Assembly: GCA_011391855.1 (NCBI GenBank)
Contig: JAABPT010000427.1
Coordinates: 1 to 15,658 of the forward strand
From: Burkholderiales bacterium
GTDB lineage: Bacteria; Pseudomonadota; Gammaproteobacteria; Burkholderiales; Burkholderiaceae_C
Length of the DNA stretch: 15,658 nucleotides
Reading direction: 5' to 3'
Shown: positions 7,196-14,186 of the stretch, one piece after another
How the letters are laid out: each line of letters starts with the position of its first letter
Numbering within the stretch: the stretch's first letter is position 1
Made by a program: the position numbers and the translations under genes
Notes under the pieces: model-generated
What the model saw: only the letters and a program-made list of their open reading frames with translations
Databases searched by the model: none
What the model was told of the DNA's origin: nothing

Positions 7196-8563
7196 ATGAA
7201 TACACCCAGCGTTTCGTCGGAGAGCCCTGTCGTGCAGCGGCGGAGTGTCGAGGCCAAGCCCATCCAGGTCGGCCTGCTCGGCATCGGCACCGTCGGCAGC
7301 GGCACCTTCCGCGTGCTGCAGCGCAACCAGGAAGAGATCCGCCGCCGCGCCGGCCGCGGCATCGCCATCACCATGGTGGCCGACCTCGACACCGAACGGG
7401 CCCGCGCCATCGTCGGCGAGCAGGCGCAGGTGGTGGCCGACGCGCGGCAGGTCATCGCCAACCCGGCGATCGACATCGTCGTCGAACTCATCGGCGGCTA
7501 CGGCATCGCGCGCACGCTGGTGCTGGAAGCACTGGCCGCAGGCAAGCATGTCGTCACCGCCAACAAGGCGCTGCTGGCGGTGCACGGCAGCGAGATCTTC
7601 GCCGCCGCGCGCGCGCGGGGAGTGATGGTGGCCTTCGAGGCCGCGGTGGCCGGCGGCATTCCCATCATCAAGGCGCTGCGCGAAGGCCTCACCGCCAACC
7701 GCATCGAATGGATCGCCGGCATCATCAACGGCACCACCAATTTCATCCTCTCGGAGATGCGCTCCAAGGGGCTGGACTTCGGTGCCGTGCTGAAGCAGGC
7801 GCAGGCACTGGGCTATGCCGAGGCCGACCCCACCTTCGACATCGAAGGCGTGGACGCCGCGCACAAGGCCACGATCATGAGTGCCATCGCCTTCGGCGTG
7901 CCGGTGCAGTTCGACAAGGCCTACGTGGAAGGCATCACCGCGCTGCAGGCGGCCGATATCCGCTACGCCGAGCAACTGGGCTACCGCATCAAGCTGCTGG
8001 GCATCACCAAGCGCACGCCGAGGGGCATCGAACTGCGCGTGCACCCGACGCTGATCCCGTCGACGCGGCTGATTGCCAATGTCGAAGGCGCGATGAATGC
8101 CGTGGTGGTGCAAGGTGACGCCGTGGGCACCACGCTGTACTACGGCAAGGGCGCCGGGGCCGAACCCACGGCCAGCGCCGTGATCGCCGACCTGGTGGAC
8201 ATCACCCGGCTGCACACCGCCGACCCCGACCACCGCGTGCCGCACCTGGCTTTCCAGCCGGGTTCGCTGCAGGACACGCCGATCCTGCCGATCGCCGAAG
8301 TCGTCACCGCCTTCTACCTGCGTCTGCAGGTGGCCGACGAGAAGGGCGTGCTGGCGCGCATCACCGGCATCCTGGCCGACAACGATATCTCCATCGACGC
8401 CGTGCTGCAGCGTGAAAGCGCCGAGGGTGAAAGGCAGACCGACCTCATCATCCTGACCCACGACACCGTGGAAGGGCGCATGAGCGCGGCGCTGGCGCAG
8501 ATGCAGGCGCTGCCCACCGTGCTGGCGCCCATCGTGCGCATCCGCAAAGAGGAACTGAATTGA
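7196..8563 (+). CDS. hom: Homoserine dehydrogenase with C-terminal ACT domain
   Basis: The protein is 455 aa, slightly longer than typical single-function Hom because of a ~20-residue N-terminal extension. It has the Rossmann motif GIGTVG (29-34), HVVTANKALLA (118-128, conserved K124), the catalytic-domain signature LGYAEADPTFDIEGVDAAHKA (205-225, with D219 and K224), and a C-terminal ACT domain (about 375-455, starting FYLRLQVADEKGVLARIT). It reduces aspartate 4-semialdehyde to homoserine with NAD(P)H, the branch step to threonine and methionine. The ACT domain suggests feedback control, in this family usually by threonine. It begins 8 nt after alaA and ends inside the start of thrC, so the two threonine genes are probably translated together. 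No Shine-Dalgarno is obvious before its ATG. Confidence 0.95.
   Translation: MNTPSVSSESPVVQRRSVEAKPIQVGLLGIGTVGSGTFRVLQRNQEEIRRRAGRGIAITMVADLDTERARAIVGEQAQVVADARQVIANPAIDIVVELIGGYGIARTLVLEALAAGKHVVTANKALLAVHGSEIFAAARARGVMVAFEAAVAGGIPIIKALREGLTANRIEWIAGIINGTTNFILSEMRSKGLDFGAVLKQAQALGYAEADPTFDIEGVDAAHKATIMSAIAFGVPVQFDKAYVEGITALQAADIRYAEQLGYRIKLLGITKRTPRGIELRVHPTLIPSTRLIANVEGAMNAVVVQGDAVGTTLYYGKGAGAEPTASAVIADLVDITRLHTADPDHRVPHLAFQPGSLQDTPILPIAEVVTAFYLRLQVADEKGVLARITGILADNDISIDAVLQRESAEGERQTDLIILTHDTVEGRMSAALAQMQALPTVLAPIVRIRKEELN
8548..8553 (+). promoter_or_regulatory. Shine-Dalgarno supporting the TTG start of thrC
   Basis: AGAGGA lies about 6-7 nt before the TTG at 8560, inside the last codons of hom. 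There is no ATG or GTG near this point in the thrC frame, and the protein homology begins MKYISTRG directly at this TTG, so the site decides the start. Confidence 0.7.
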
Positions 8564-10002
8564 AGTACATCAGCACGCGCGGCCTTCCTTCGCAAGATCG
8601 CACACCGCGTGGCTTCTCCGACATCCTGCTCGAAGGCCTGGCGCCCGACGGCGGGCTGTACCTGCCTGCGTCTTACCCGCGCATCGACGCGGCCACGCTG
8701 GCAAGCTGGCGCGGACTGCCGTATGCCGAGCTGGCGTTTCGGATCCTGTCGCTCTATATCGACGACATCCCGGCCGCCGACCTCAAGCGCCTGTGCGAAG
8801 CCACCTACACCGAGCAGACCTTCGGCACGCCGCAGATCACGCCGCTGAAAAGGCTCGACGATGGCCTGTACCTCGAAGCCCTGTCCAACGGCCCCACGCT
8901 GGCCTTCAAGGACATGGCCATGCAGTTGCTCGGCAACCTGTTCGAATATGAGCTGGCGCGCCGCGGCGAGGAACTCAACATCCTGGGCGCCACCAGCGGC
9001 GACACCGGCAGCGCCGCCGAATACGCCATGCGCGGCAAGCAGGGCGTGCGCGTCTTCATGCTCAGCCCGCAGGGCCGCATGAGCCCATTCCAGCAGGCGC
9101 AAATGTTCAGCCTGCAGGACGCCAATATCCACAATATCGCCATCGAAGGCGTGTTCGACGACTGCCAGGACATCGTCAAGGCGGTCAGCAACGACCTCGA
9201 GTTCAAGCGCCGGCACCGCATCGGCACGGTGAATTCCATCAACTGGGCGCGGCTGCTGGCACAGGTGGTCTACTACTTTGCCGGCTACTTTCAAGCGACC
9301 TCCGGTCGCGTCCAGGCCACGCCAGAGCGCGTGAGCTTCGCCGTGCCCAGTGGCAACTTCGGCAATATCTGCGCCGGCCACGTGGCGCGCAGCATGGGCC
9401 TGCCGATCGAACGCCTGGTGCTGGCCACCAACGAGAACAACGTGCTCGACGAATTCTTCCGCACCGGCACCTACCGCGTGCGCAGCAGCGCCGAGACGCA
9501 CGAGACCAGCAGCCCGTCGATGGATATCAGCAAGGCGAGCAATTTCGAGCGCTTCGTCTTCGACCTGCTCGGCCGCGATGCCGAGCGCACGCGAGAACTC
9601 TTCGGCGCCACGCTGGCGCGCGAAGGCGGCTTCACGCTGGCGAGCGACGAATTCGCGCCGGCCACGCGCGTCGACGGCTTTGGCTTCGCCTCGGGCAGCA
9701 GCACGCACGCCGACCGGCTGGCCACCATCCGCGAGGCCTGGAACCGCTGGCACACCATGGTCGACACCCACACCGCCGACGGCCTGAAGGTGGCACGCGA
9801 ACACCTGCAGCCGGGCGTGCCGATGATCGTGCTGGAAACCGCGCTGCCGGCCAAATTCGCGGCCACCATCGTCGAGGCGCTGGGCCTGCAGCCCGAGCCG
9901 CCGCCGGCGTTGCGCGGCATCGAGACCCTGCCCAGGCGCAGTACGCTGATGGCGGCCGATGCCGAGGCCGTGAAACAGTACATCGAAGTGCATTGCCGAT
10001 GA
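8560..10002 (+). CDS. thrC: Threonine synthase
   Basis: The protein is 480 aa, of the long (fungal/Gram-negative) threonine synthase class. The N-terminus MKYISTRGLP and FSDILLEGLAPDGGLYLP is typical. The PLP lysine is K117 in TLAFKDMAMQLLG, and the phosphate-binding loop is GATSGDTGSAA (143-153). It converts O-phospho-homoserine to threonine and phosphate. The start is a TTG that overlaps the hom stop as TTGA (8560-8563), with a good Shine-Dalgarno 6-7 nt upstream. The end overlaps moeA as ATGA. The rare start codon may set its yield relative to hom. No thrB (homoserine kinase) is in the window, so the phosphorylation step must be encoded elsewhere. Confidence 0.96.
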   Translation: MKYISTRGLPSQDRTPRGFSDILLEGLAPDGGLYLPASYPRIDAATLASWRGLPYAELAFRILSLYIDDIPAADLKRLCEATYTEQTFGTPQITPLKRLDDGLYLEALSNGPTLAFKDMAMQLLGNLFEYELARRGEELNILGATSGDTGSAAEYAMRGKQGVRVFMLSPQGRMSPFQQAQMFSLQDANIHNIAIEGVFDDCQDIVKAVSNDLEFKRRHRIGTVNSINWARLLAQVVYYFAGYFQATSGRVQATPERVSFAVPSGNFGNICAGHVARSMGLPIERLVLATNENNVLDEFFRTGTYRVRSSAETHETSSPSMDISKASNFERFVFDLLGRDAERTRELFGATLAREGGFTLASDEFAPATRVDGFGFASGSSTHADRLATIREAWNRWHTMVDTHTADGLKVAREHLQPGVPMIVLETALPAKFAATIVEALGLQPEPPPALRGIETLPRRSTLMAADAEAVKQYIEVHCR

Positions 10003-11258
10003 GTGCCGACGCCCGCCCGCTGCTGAGCCTGGACGAGGCGCTGGCCCGCCTGGTGGCCGGCGCCGTGCCGCATGCCATCGTGCAGACCGAGTCGGTGTCC
10101 ACCTTCGACGCCCTGGGCCGCGTGCTGGCGGCCGAGGTGCTGTCGGCGCTGGACGTGCCGCCGGAGGACAACTCTTCGATGGACGGTTACGCCCTGCACG
10201 CCGCCAGCGTGCCGGCGGCAGGCACGGTGCTGCCGGTGGCGCAGCGCATTCCCGCCGGCGTGCCCGGCGAGCCGCTGCTGCCGGGCACGGCGGCGCGCAT
10301 CTTCACCGGCGGCCAGGTGCCGCCCGGGGCCGACGCCGTCGTGATGCAGGAGCAGTGCGACGTGCTGCCGGCGCAGAACCCGGGCGAACTGGGCCAGGTG
10401 CGCGTGAACGTGCTGCCGCAGCATGGCCAGTGGATCCGCCGCCGCGGCGAAGACGTGCGCCTGGGCAGCGCCGTGCTGCATCGCGGCGCCCGCCTCACAC
10501 CGCAGGCGCTGGGCCTGGCGGCTTCTGTCGGAGCGGCCCTGCTGCCGGTGGTGCGACGGCCGCGTGTGGCGCTGTTTTCCACCGGCGACGAATTGATGAT
10601 GCCGGGCGAGCCGCTGCGGCCGGGCGCCATCTACAACTCCAACCGCTTCATGCTGTGCGCCCTGCTGCAGGCTGCCGGCTGCGAGGTCGCCGACCTGGGC
10701 ATCGTGCCCGACCGTCTGGACGCCACGCGCGCGGCGCTGCGCGCGGCGGCTGCAGCCAACGACCTCATCGTCACCAGCGGCGGCGTCTCGGTGGGCGAGG
10801 AAGACCACCTCAAGCCCGCCGTGCAGGCCGAGGGCCGGCTGGAACATTGGCAGATGGCCATCAAGCCGGGCAAGCCGCTGGCCTTCGGTGCCGTGCACCG
10901 CGCCGACGGCAGCGCCGCGCTGCTGCTCGGGCTGCCGGGCAACCCGGTGTCCAGCTTCGTGACCTATCTGCTGTGCGTGACGACGGTGCTGCGCGCGCTG
11001 CAAGGCGCGCCCACCGCGCTGCCGGCGGGGCTGCCGGCGCGCGCCGATTTCGACTGGCCGCGCCCGGACAAGCGGCGCGAATTCCTGCGCGTGTGCGTCA
11101 ACGCTCAGGGCGGGCTGGACCTCTTCCCCAACCAGAGTTCGGGTGTGCTGACCTCGGCGGTGTGGGCCGACGGGTTGGTGGACAACCCTTCGCTCCAGGT
11201 CATCCGGCGTGGCGACAGCGTGCGCTTCCTGCCGCTGGCGGAGTTGATGACGCGATGA
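9999..11258 (+). CDS. moeA: Molybdopterin molybdenumtransferase MoeA
   Basis: The protein is 419 aa. Motifs in order: DNSSMDGYA (57-65), IFTGGQVPPGADAVVMQE (101-118), RRRGEDV (147-153), FSTGDEL (193-199), IYNSNRFML (211-219), TSGGVSVGEEDH (259-270) and LPGNPVSSF (312-320). It inserts molybdate into adenylylated molybdopterin to form the molybdenum cofactor. The ATG at 9999 overlaps the thrC stop by 4 nt (ATGA); a TTG six nt upstream is possible but unnecessary. It overlaps moaD by 4 nt downstream, forming a molybdopterin sub-cluster behind the threonine genes. Confidence 0.95.
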   Translation: MSADARPLLSLDEALARLVAGAVPHAIVQTESVSTFDALGRVLAAEVLSALDVPPEDNSSMDGYALHAASVPAAGTVLPVAQRIPAGVPGEPLLPGTAARIFTGGQVPPGADAVVMQEQCDVLPAQNPGELGQVRVNVLPQHGQWIRRRGEDVRLGSAVLHRGARLTPQALGLAASVGAALLPVVRRPRVALFSTGDELMMPGEPLRPGAIYNSNRFMLCALLQAAGCEVADLGIVPDRLDATRAALRAAAAANDLIVTSGGVSVGEEDHLKPAVQAEGRLEHWQMAIKPGKPLAFGAVHRADGSAALLLGLPGNPVSSFVTYLLCVTTVLRALQGAPTALPAGLPARADFDWPRPDKRREFLRVCVNAQGGLDLFPNQSSGVLTSAVWADGLVDNPSLQVIRRGDSVRFLPLAELMTR

Positions 11259-11506
11259 AGGTCCAGGTGCGTTATTTCGCCGCGCTGCGCGAGGCGCTGG
11301 GCGCTGCAGAGACGGTGGAACTGCCCGCCGGCAGCACGCTGGGCGCGCTGCGCGACGAGCTGCTGGCCCGCGGCGGCCGCCATGCCGAGGTGCTGGCGCG
11401 CGGCCGCGCGGTGCGCTGCGCGCTCGACCAGGCCATGAGTGAGGAAGCAGCGGCCCTGCACGATGGCGCCGAGGTGGCCTTTTTCCCGCCAGTCACCGGC
11501 GGCTGA
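11255..11506 (+). CDS. moaD: Molybdopterin synthase small subunit MoaD
   Basis: This is an 83-aa beta-grasp ubiquitin-like protein. It begins MKVQVRYFAALREALG and ends in the essential Gly-Gly tail (PPVTGG). The terminal glycine is adenylylated by MoeB and thiolated, and then donates sulfur to precursor Z within the MoaD-MoaE complex. The start overlaps the moeA stop as ATGA, with GGAG 11 nt upstream (11240-11243). moaE follows after 2 nt. Confidence 0.95.
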   Translation: MKVQVRYFAALREALGAAETVELPAGSTLGALRDELLARGGRHAEVLARGRAVRCALDQAMSEEAAALHDGAEVAFFPPVTGG

Positions 11507-11508
11507 CC

Positions 11509-11982
11509 GTGACGCAAAGGGTGAGCATCCAGACCGCCGACTTCGACCTCTCGGCCGAGGTCGCGTTGTTGCGCGCGGCCGACCCCGGTGTCGGCGCCAT
11601 CGCCAGCTTCGTCGGCACCGTGCGCGACCGCAACGACGGCAGTGCCGTCAGCGGCATGGAGCTCGAACACTACCCCGGCATGACCGAGCGCGCCATCGAG
11701 GCCATGATCGACGAAGCGCTGCAACGCTTCGACATCCGTGCCGCCCGCGTCGTGCACCGCGTGGGGCCGCTGCATGTGGGCGAGCAGATCGTGCTCGTGG
11801 TGGTGACTTCGGCGCACCGCGGCCAGGCCTTCCAGGCCTGCGAATTCCTGATGGACTACCTGAAGACGCAGGCGCCGTTCTGGAAGAAGGAAACCACGCC
11901 CGAGGGTGCGCGCTGGGTCGATGCGCGCGTGGCCGACGATGCGGCGCTGGCGCGCTGGGGCATCACGGTGGGCAACGCCTGA
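11509..11982 (+). CDS. moaE: Molybdopterin synthase catalytic subunit MoaE
   Basis: The protein is 157 aa from a GTG at 11509, two nt after the moaD stop; another GTG at 11521 is possible but would trim the first strand. Conserved MoaE features: GAIASFVGTVRD (29-40, R39), LEHYPGM (52-58), HRVGPL (83-88), SAHRGQAF (101-108), and the active-site lysines K119 in MDYLKTQAPFWKKE and K126. Lysines at these positions contact the precursor and the MoaD C-terminus in E. coli MoaE. It completes dithiolene formation in molybdopterin synthesis. Confidence 0.95.
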   Translation: MTQRVSIQTADFDLSAEVALLRAADPGVGAIASFVGTVRDRNDGSAVSGMELEHYPGMTERAIEAMIDEALQRFDIRAARVVHRVGPLHVGEQIVLVVVTSAHRGQAFQACEFLMDYLKTQAPFWKKETTPEGARWVDARVADDAALARWGITVGNA

Positions 11983-11991
11983 AGCGCACCC

Positions 11992-12480
11992 ATGGTCCAG
12001 GCCTTCGACTCCCGGCAGTTGCGCAATGCGCTCGGCCGCTTCACCACTGGCGTGACCATCATCAGTTGCGTCGACGAGGCCGGCGCCTTCGTTGGCCTCA
12101 CCGCCAATTCCTTCAATTCGCTTTCGCTCGACCCGCCGCTGGTGCTGTGGTCGCTGCGCGAGCCCAGCCCCAGCCTGGAAGCCTTCCTCACCGCGCCGCG
12201 TTTTGCGGTGAATGTGCTGGCCGAGTCGCAGGTGGACCTGTCGCGGCGTTTTGCCTCGGCCGCCGAGAACCGTTTTGCCGAAGGTGCCTGGGCGCTGGGT
12301 GAACACGGCGCGCCGGTGCTCGCCGGCTGCGCCGCGGTGTTCGAATGCAGCGTGGTGTCGCAGCAGGTCATCGGCGACCACCGGCTGTTCATCGGCCATG
12401 TGCTGGCCTGCAGCGAATCGGCGCTGCCGCCGCTGGTCTTTCAGGCCGGCCACTACCGCTTGCTGGGCGAGGTGCTGTGA
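11992..12480 (+). CDS. Flavin reductase family protein (HpaC-like, FMN-binding split barrel)
   Basis: The protein is 162 aa, the usual size of the family. It has LRNALGRFTTGVTIIS (10-25), the flavin-contacting GLTANSFNSLSLDPPLVLWSL (35-55) and GDHRLFIGHVL (128-138). These proteins reduce FMN or FAD with NAD(P)H and pass the free reduced flavin to a partner monooxygenase. It begins 9 nt after moaE, so it is probably co-transcribed with the molybdopterin genes, but its function fits better with the flavoprotein gene downstream at 12783. The partner is not proven. Some family members instead bind heme or have no known partner. Confidence 0.88.
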   Translation: MVQAFDSRQLRNALGRFTTGVTIISCVDEAGAFVGLTANSFNSLSLDPPLVLWSLREPSPSLEAFLTAPRFAVNVLAESQVDLSRRFASAAENRFAEGAWALGEHGAPVLAGCAAVFECSVVSQQVIGDHRLFIGHVLACSESALPPLVFQAGHYRLLGEVL

Positions 12481-12688
12481 TGGCCCGCGCCGCTTCCTTC
12501 AGCCGCCGCATCGCTTCAAGCACCGGCGTTTCGTCCTCGGCGCGCGGCCGGCAGCGTTCCAGGGTCTCGTGGTGCTCGTGGCTGATGTAGCGGCCGCGCG
12601 CGCCGCCGGCCAGGATCTGCGGCAGCTCGGGGGCGCGCATCAGCCCTTCCACGGTGCAGTCGGCGATGAGGCCGGGCACATTGCCCAT
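12481..12688 (-). other. Unassigned reverse-strand stretch with coding-like composition
   Basis: In the - strand frame running from about 12688 to 12481, roughly 90% of third positions are G or C, against about 78% at first and about 52% at second positions (counted by eye over 63 codons). That is the pattern of real genes here, and the opposite strand fits it less well. The translated stretch (for example LMRAPELPQILAGGARGRYI and PVLEAMRRLKEAARA) was not recognised. No stop occurs until 12389, inside the flavin reductase gene, where codon use becomes poor. It may be a gene fragment or chance. Confidence 0.3.
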
Positions 12689-12756
12689 GTCGAGCAGCCG
12701 GCGGTCTTCAACGCTGCCGTGGTGTCTTTCCTGCAAAGGCATTTCCCGGTCCACTG
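12673..12756 (+). pseudogene. C-terminal remnant of an alpha/beta hydrolase
   Basis: In the + frame ending at the TGA 12754-12756 the translation contains AGHIAHVEQPAVFNAAV and then SFLQRHFPVH before the stop. This matches the end of many alpha/beta hydrolases: the catalytic histidine in GH(I/L), then (N/H)-(V/I)-E-x-P and a last helix about 20-25 residues before the C-terminus. Upstream in this frame there is no nucleophile elbow (G-x-S-x-G) or acid-residue motif, so only the tail survives. It points the same way as the dehydrogenase-fold gene 26 nt downstream. Confidence 0.5.
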
Positions 12757-12782
12757 AATCGTCACCAGCGAGGAGACCGCCC

Positions 12783-14018
12783 ATGCACATCGCCGGCAAC
12801 CCCAGCCACCTCACGGCGCAGCAGCGCGAACTGATCGAACTTGCATCCACGCTGGGTCGCGAGAAATTCGCCCCGCGCGCCGCTGCTCACGACCGCGACG
12901 CCAGCTTCCCGTTCGAGAACTACGAAGACCTGCGCACGGCCGGCCTGCTGGCCATCTGCGTGCCGCGCCAGTACGGCGGCATGGGGGCGGACTTCGCCAC
13001 CTACGTGATGGTGGCCGCCGAGATCGGCCGCCACTGCGGTGCCACGGCGCTTTCGTACAACATGCACGTCAGCTCCACCCTGTGGGCCGGATTGATTGCC
13101 GACGCGCTGGACATGACGCCCGAGCAACGCGCCGAGCACGAGCACCACCGTGCCATCCACTTCGAGCGCATCGTGCACCACGGCAAGGTCTATTCGCAGC
13201 CGTTCAGCGAAGGTGGCGCGGCGGCGGCCGGCAAGGCGCCCTGGGGCACGCTGGCGCGGCCGGTGGACGGCGGCTACCTGGTCAGCGGCAAGAAGATCTT
13301 TGCCTCGCTGGCCGGCGCGGCCGACTACTACGGTGTGCTCTGCACGCTGGACAAACCCGGTGCCACGCAGCGCGATGCGCTGTACCTGGCGGTGCCGGCC
13401 GACGCGCCCGGCGTCAGCGTGGTCGGCGACTGGGACCCGCTGGGCATGCGCGGCACCGTCAGCCGCACGCTGCTGCTGGACGAGGTGCTGGTGCCGCCCA
13501 CTGCGCGCCTCATGCCCGAGGGCCTGTACTGGCAGGCCGCGGCGCGTTTCCCGCACATGTTTGCCACGCTCTCGCCCACGTACATGGGCATCGCGCAGGC
13601 GGCCTACGACTTCACGGTGAGCTACCTGCGCGCCGAGCTGCCCGGCATGCCACCGGTGAAGCGCCGCATGTACCCCACCAAGCAGGTGACGGTGGCCGAG
13701 ATGCGCATCAAGCTGGAACAGACGCGGGCGCTCTTTCTGCAGAACGCGCGCGACGCGATGGTCGACCCTGACAAGGACACGCGCATGCGGCTGTACGCGG
13801 CGCACTACACGATCATGGAGAACGCCAACGACATCGCGCGGCTGGCCATCCGCACCTGCGGCGGCCAGAGCATGCTGAAGAGCCTGCCGCTGGAGCGCCT
13901 GTACCGCGACAGCCGCTGCGGCAGCCTGATGCTGCCGTGGACGGCCGAGTTGTGCATCGACCGGCTCGGGCGCGAATGCCTGTACGAGGCCGGCGAGCGC
14001 GACGAGGCCATCGAATAG
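12783..14018 (+). CDS. Acyl-CoA dehydrogenase-fold flavoprotein
   Basis: The protein is 411 aa with the three-part acyl-CoA dehydrogenase layout: N-terminal helices (about 1-135), a beta domain (136-245, with YSQPFSEGG and GYLVSGKKIFASLAGAADYYGVL), and C-terminal helices ending GGQSMLKSLPLERLYRDSRCG. The ATG at 12783 has a strong Shine-Dalgarno, GAGGAG at 12770-12775. Classical members use FAD to oxidise acyl-CoA at C2-C3, with a catalytic Glu in the motif (Y/x)EGT near the C-terminus. Here that place reads LMLPWTAE, with Leu384 at the Glu position by eye alignment, and the alternative Glu place of isovaleryl-CoA dehydrogenase aligns with Met259. A flavin reductase gene lies just upstream, so a reduced-flavin-dependent monooxygenase role (as in DszC or HsaA, which share the fold) is possible. 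Fold sure, reaction unsure. Confidence 0.85.
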   Translation: MHIAGNPSHLTAQQRELIELASTLGREKFAPRAAAHDRDASFPFENYEDLRTAGLLAICVPRQYGGMGADFATYVMVAAEIGRHCGATALSYNMHVSSTLWAGLIADALDMTPEQRAEHEHHRAIHFERIVHHGKVYSQPFSEGGAAAAGKAPWGTLARPVDGGYLVSGKKIFASLAGAADYYGVLCTLDKPGATQRDALYLAVPADAPGVSVVGDWDPLGMRGTVSRTLLLDEVLVPPTARLMPEGLYWQAAARFPHMFATLSPTYMGIAQAAYDFTVSYLRAELPGMPPVKRRMYPTKQVTVAEMRIKLEQTRALFLQNARDAMVDPDKDTRMRLYAAHYTIMENANDIARLAIRTCGGQSMLKSLPLERLYRDSRCGSLMLPWTAELCIDRLGRECLYEAGERDEAIE

Positions 14019-14087
14019 CACATCGAACAGCGCGGCGCGCTGGCCACGGCACACCGTGTTCGATCGCCACGCTGACGCCCGGGCCGG

Positions 14088-14113
14088 CCGAAAGCGTGCG
14101 CGCGCGCTTTCGG
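14088..14113 (+). other. Perfect 9-bp inverted repeat (hairpin)
   Basis: CCGAAAGCG (14088-14096) and CGCTTTCGG (14105-14113) form a perfect stem around an 8-nt GC-rich loop, 70 nt after the dehydrogenase stop. It could slow or end transcription of the upstream run, but no T-run follows, so it is not a standard intrinsic terminator. Confidence 0.5.
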
Positions 14114-14186
14114 TGCTGCCGCTGTTCCACGTGGGCGGACTGTGGATCCCAGGCGCTGCCGGCCCTGGCGGCGACGCTGGGGTGCG
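14089..14186 (+). pseudogene. Frameshifted remnant of an AMP-forming acyl-CoA ligase
   Basis: From 14113 one frame reads VLPLFHVGGLWI. After one extra base at about 14149 the next frame reads QALPALAATLG. Together they match the adenylate-forming ligase segment (V)LPLFHVGG(L)-x-I-Q-x-LPAL-x-x-G that follows the P-loop region in acyl-CoA synthetases. The P-loop itself (SGTTGxPK) and the rest of the ~500-residue enzyme are absent, and the shifted frame meets a TGA at 14192-14194. This is a short dead fragment in the same direction as the dehydrogenase gene, probably from the same former catabolic cluster. Confidence 0.6.

Noticed and set aside
5922..11003. Several long - strand open frames opposite alaA, hom, thrC and moeA
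   Set aside because: All are His/Arg/Gln-rich antisense shadows with no motif, while the + strand genes are full-length and recognised.
12762..14054. A 430-codon - strand frame opposite the dehydrogenase-fold gene
   Set aside because: It has no recognisable motif and is antisense to a gene with an excellent Shine-Dalgarno and a full-length fold.
14088..14113. Hairpin as an intrinsic terminator
   Set aside because: The stem is perfect, but no run of T follows in either direction, so it is listed only as an inverted repeat.
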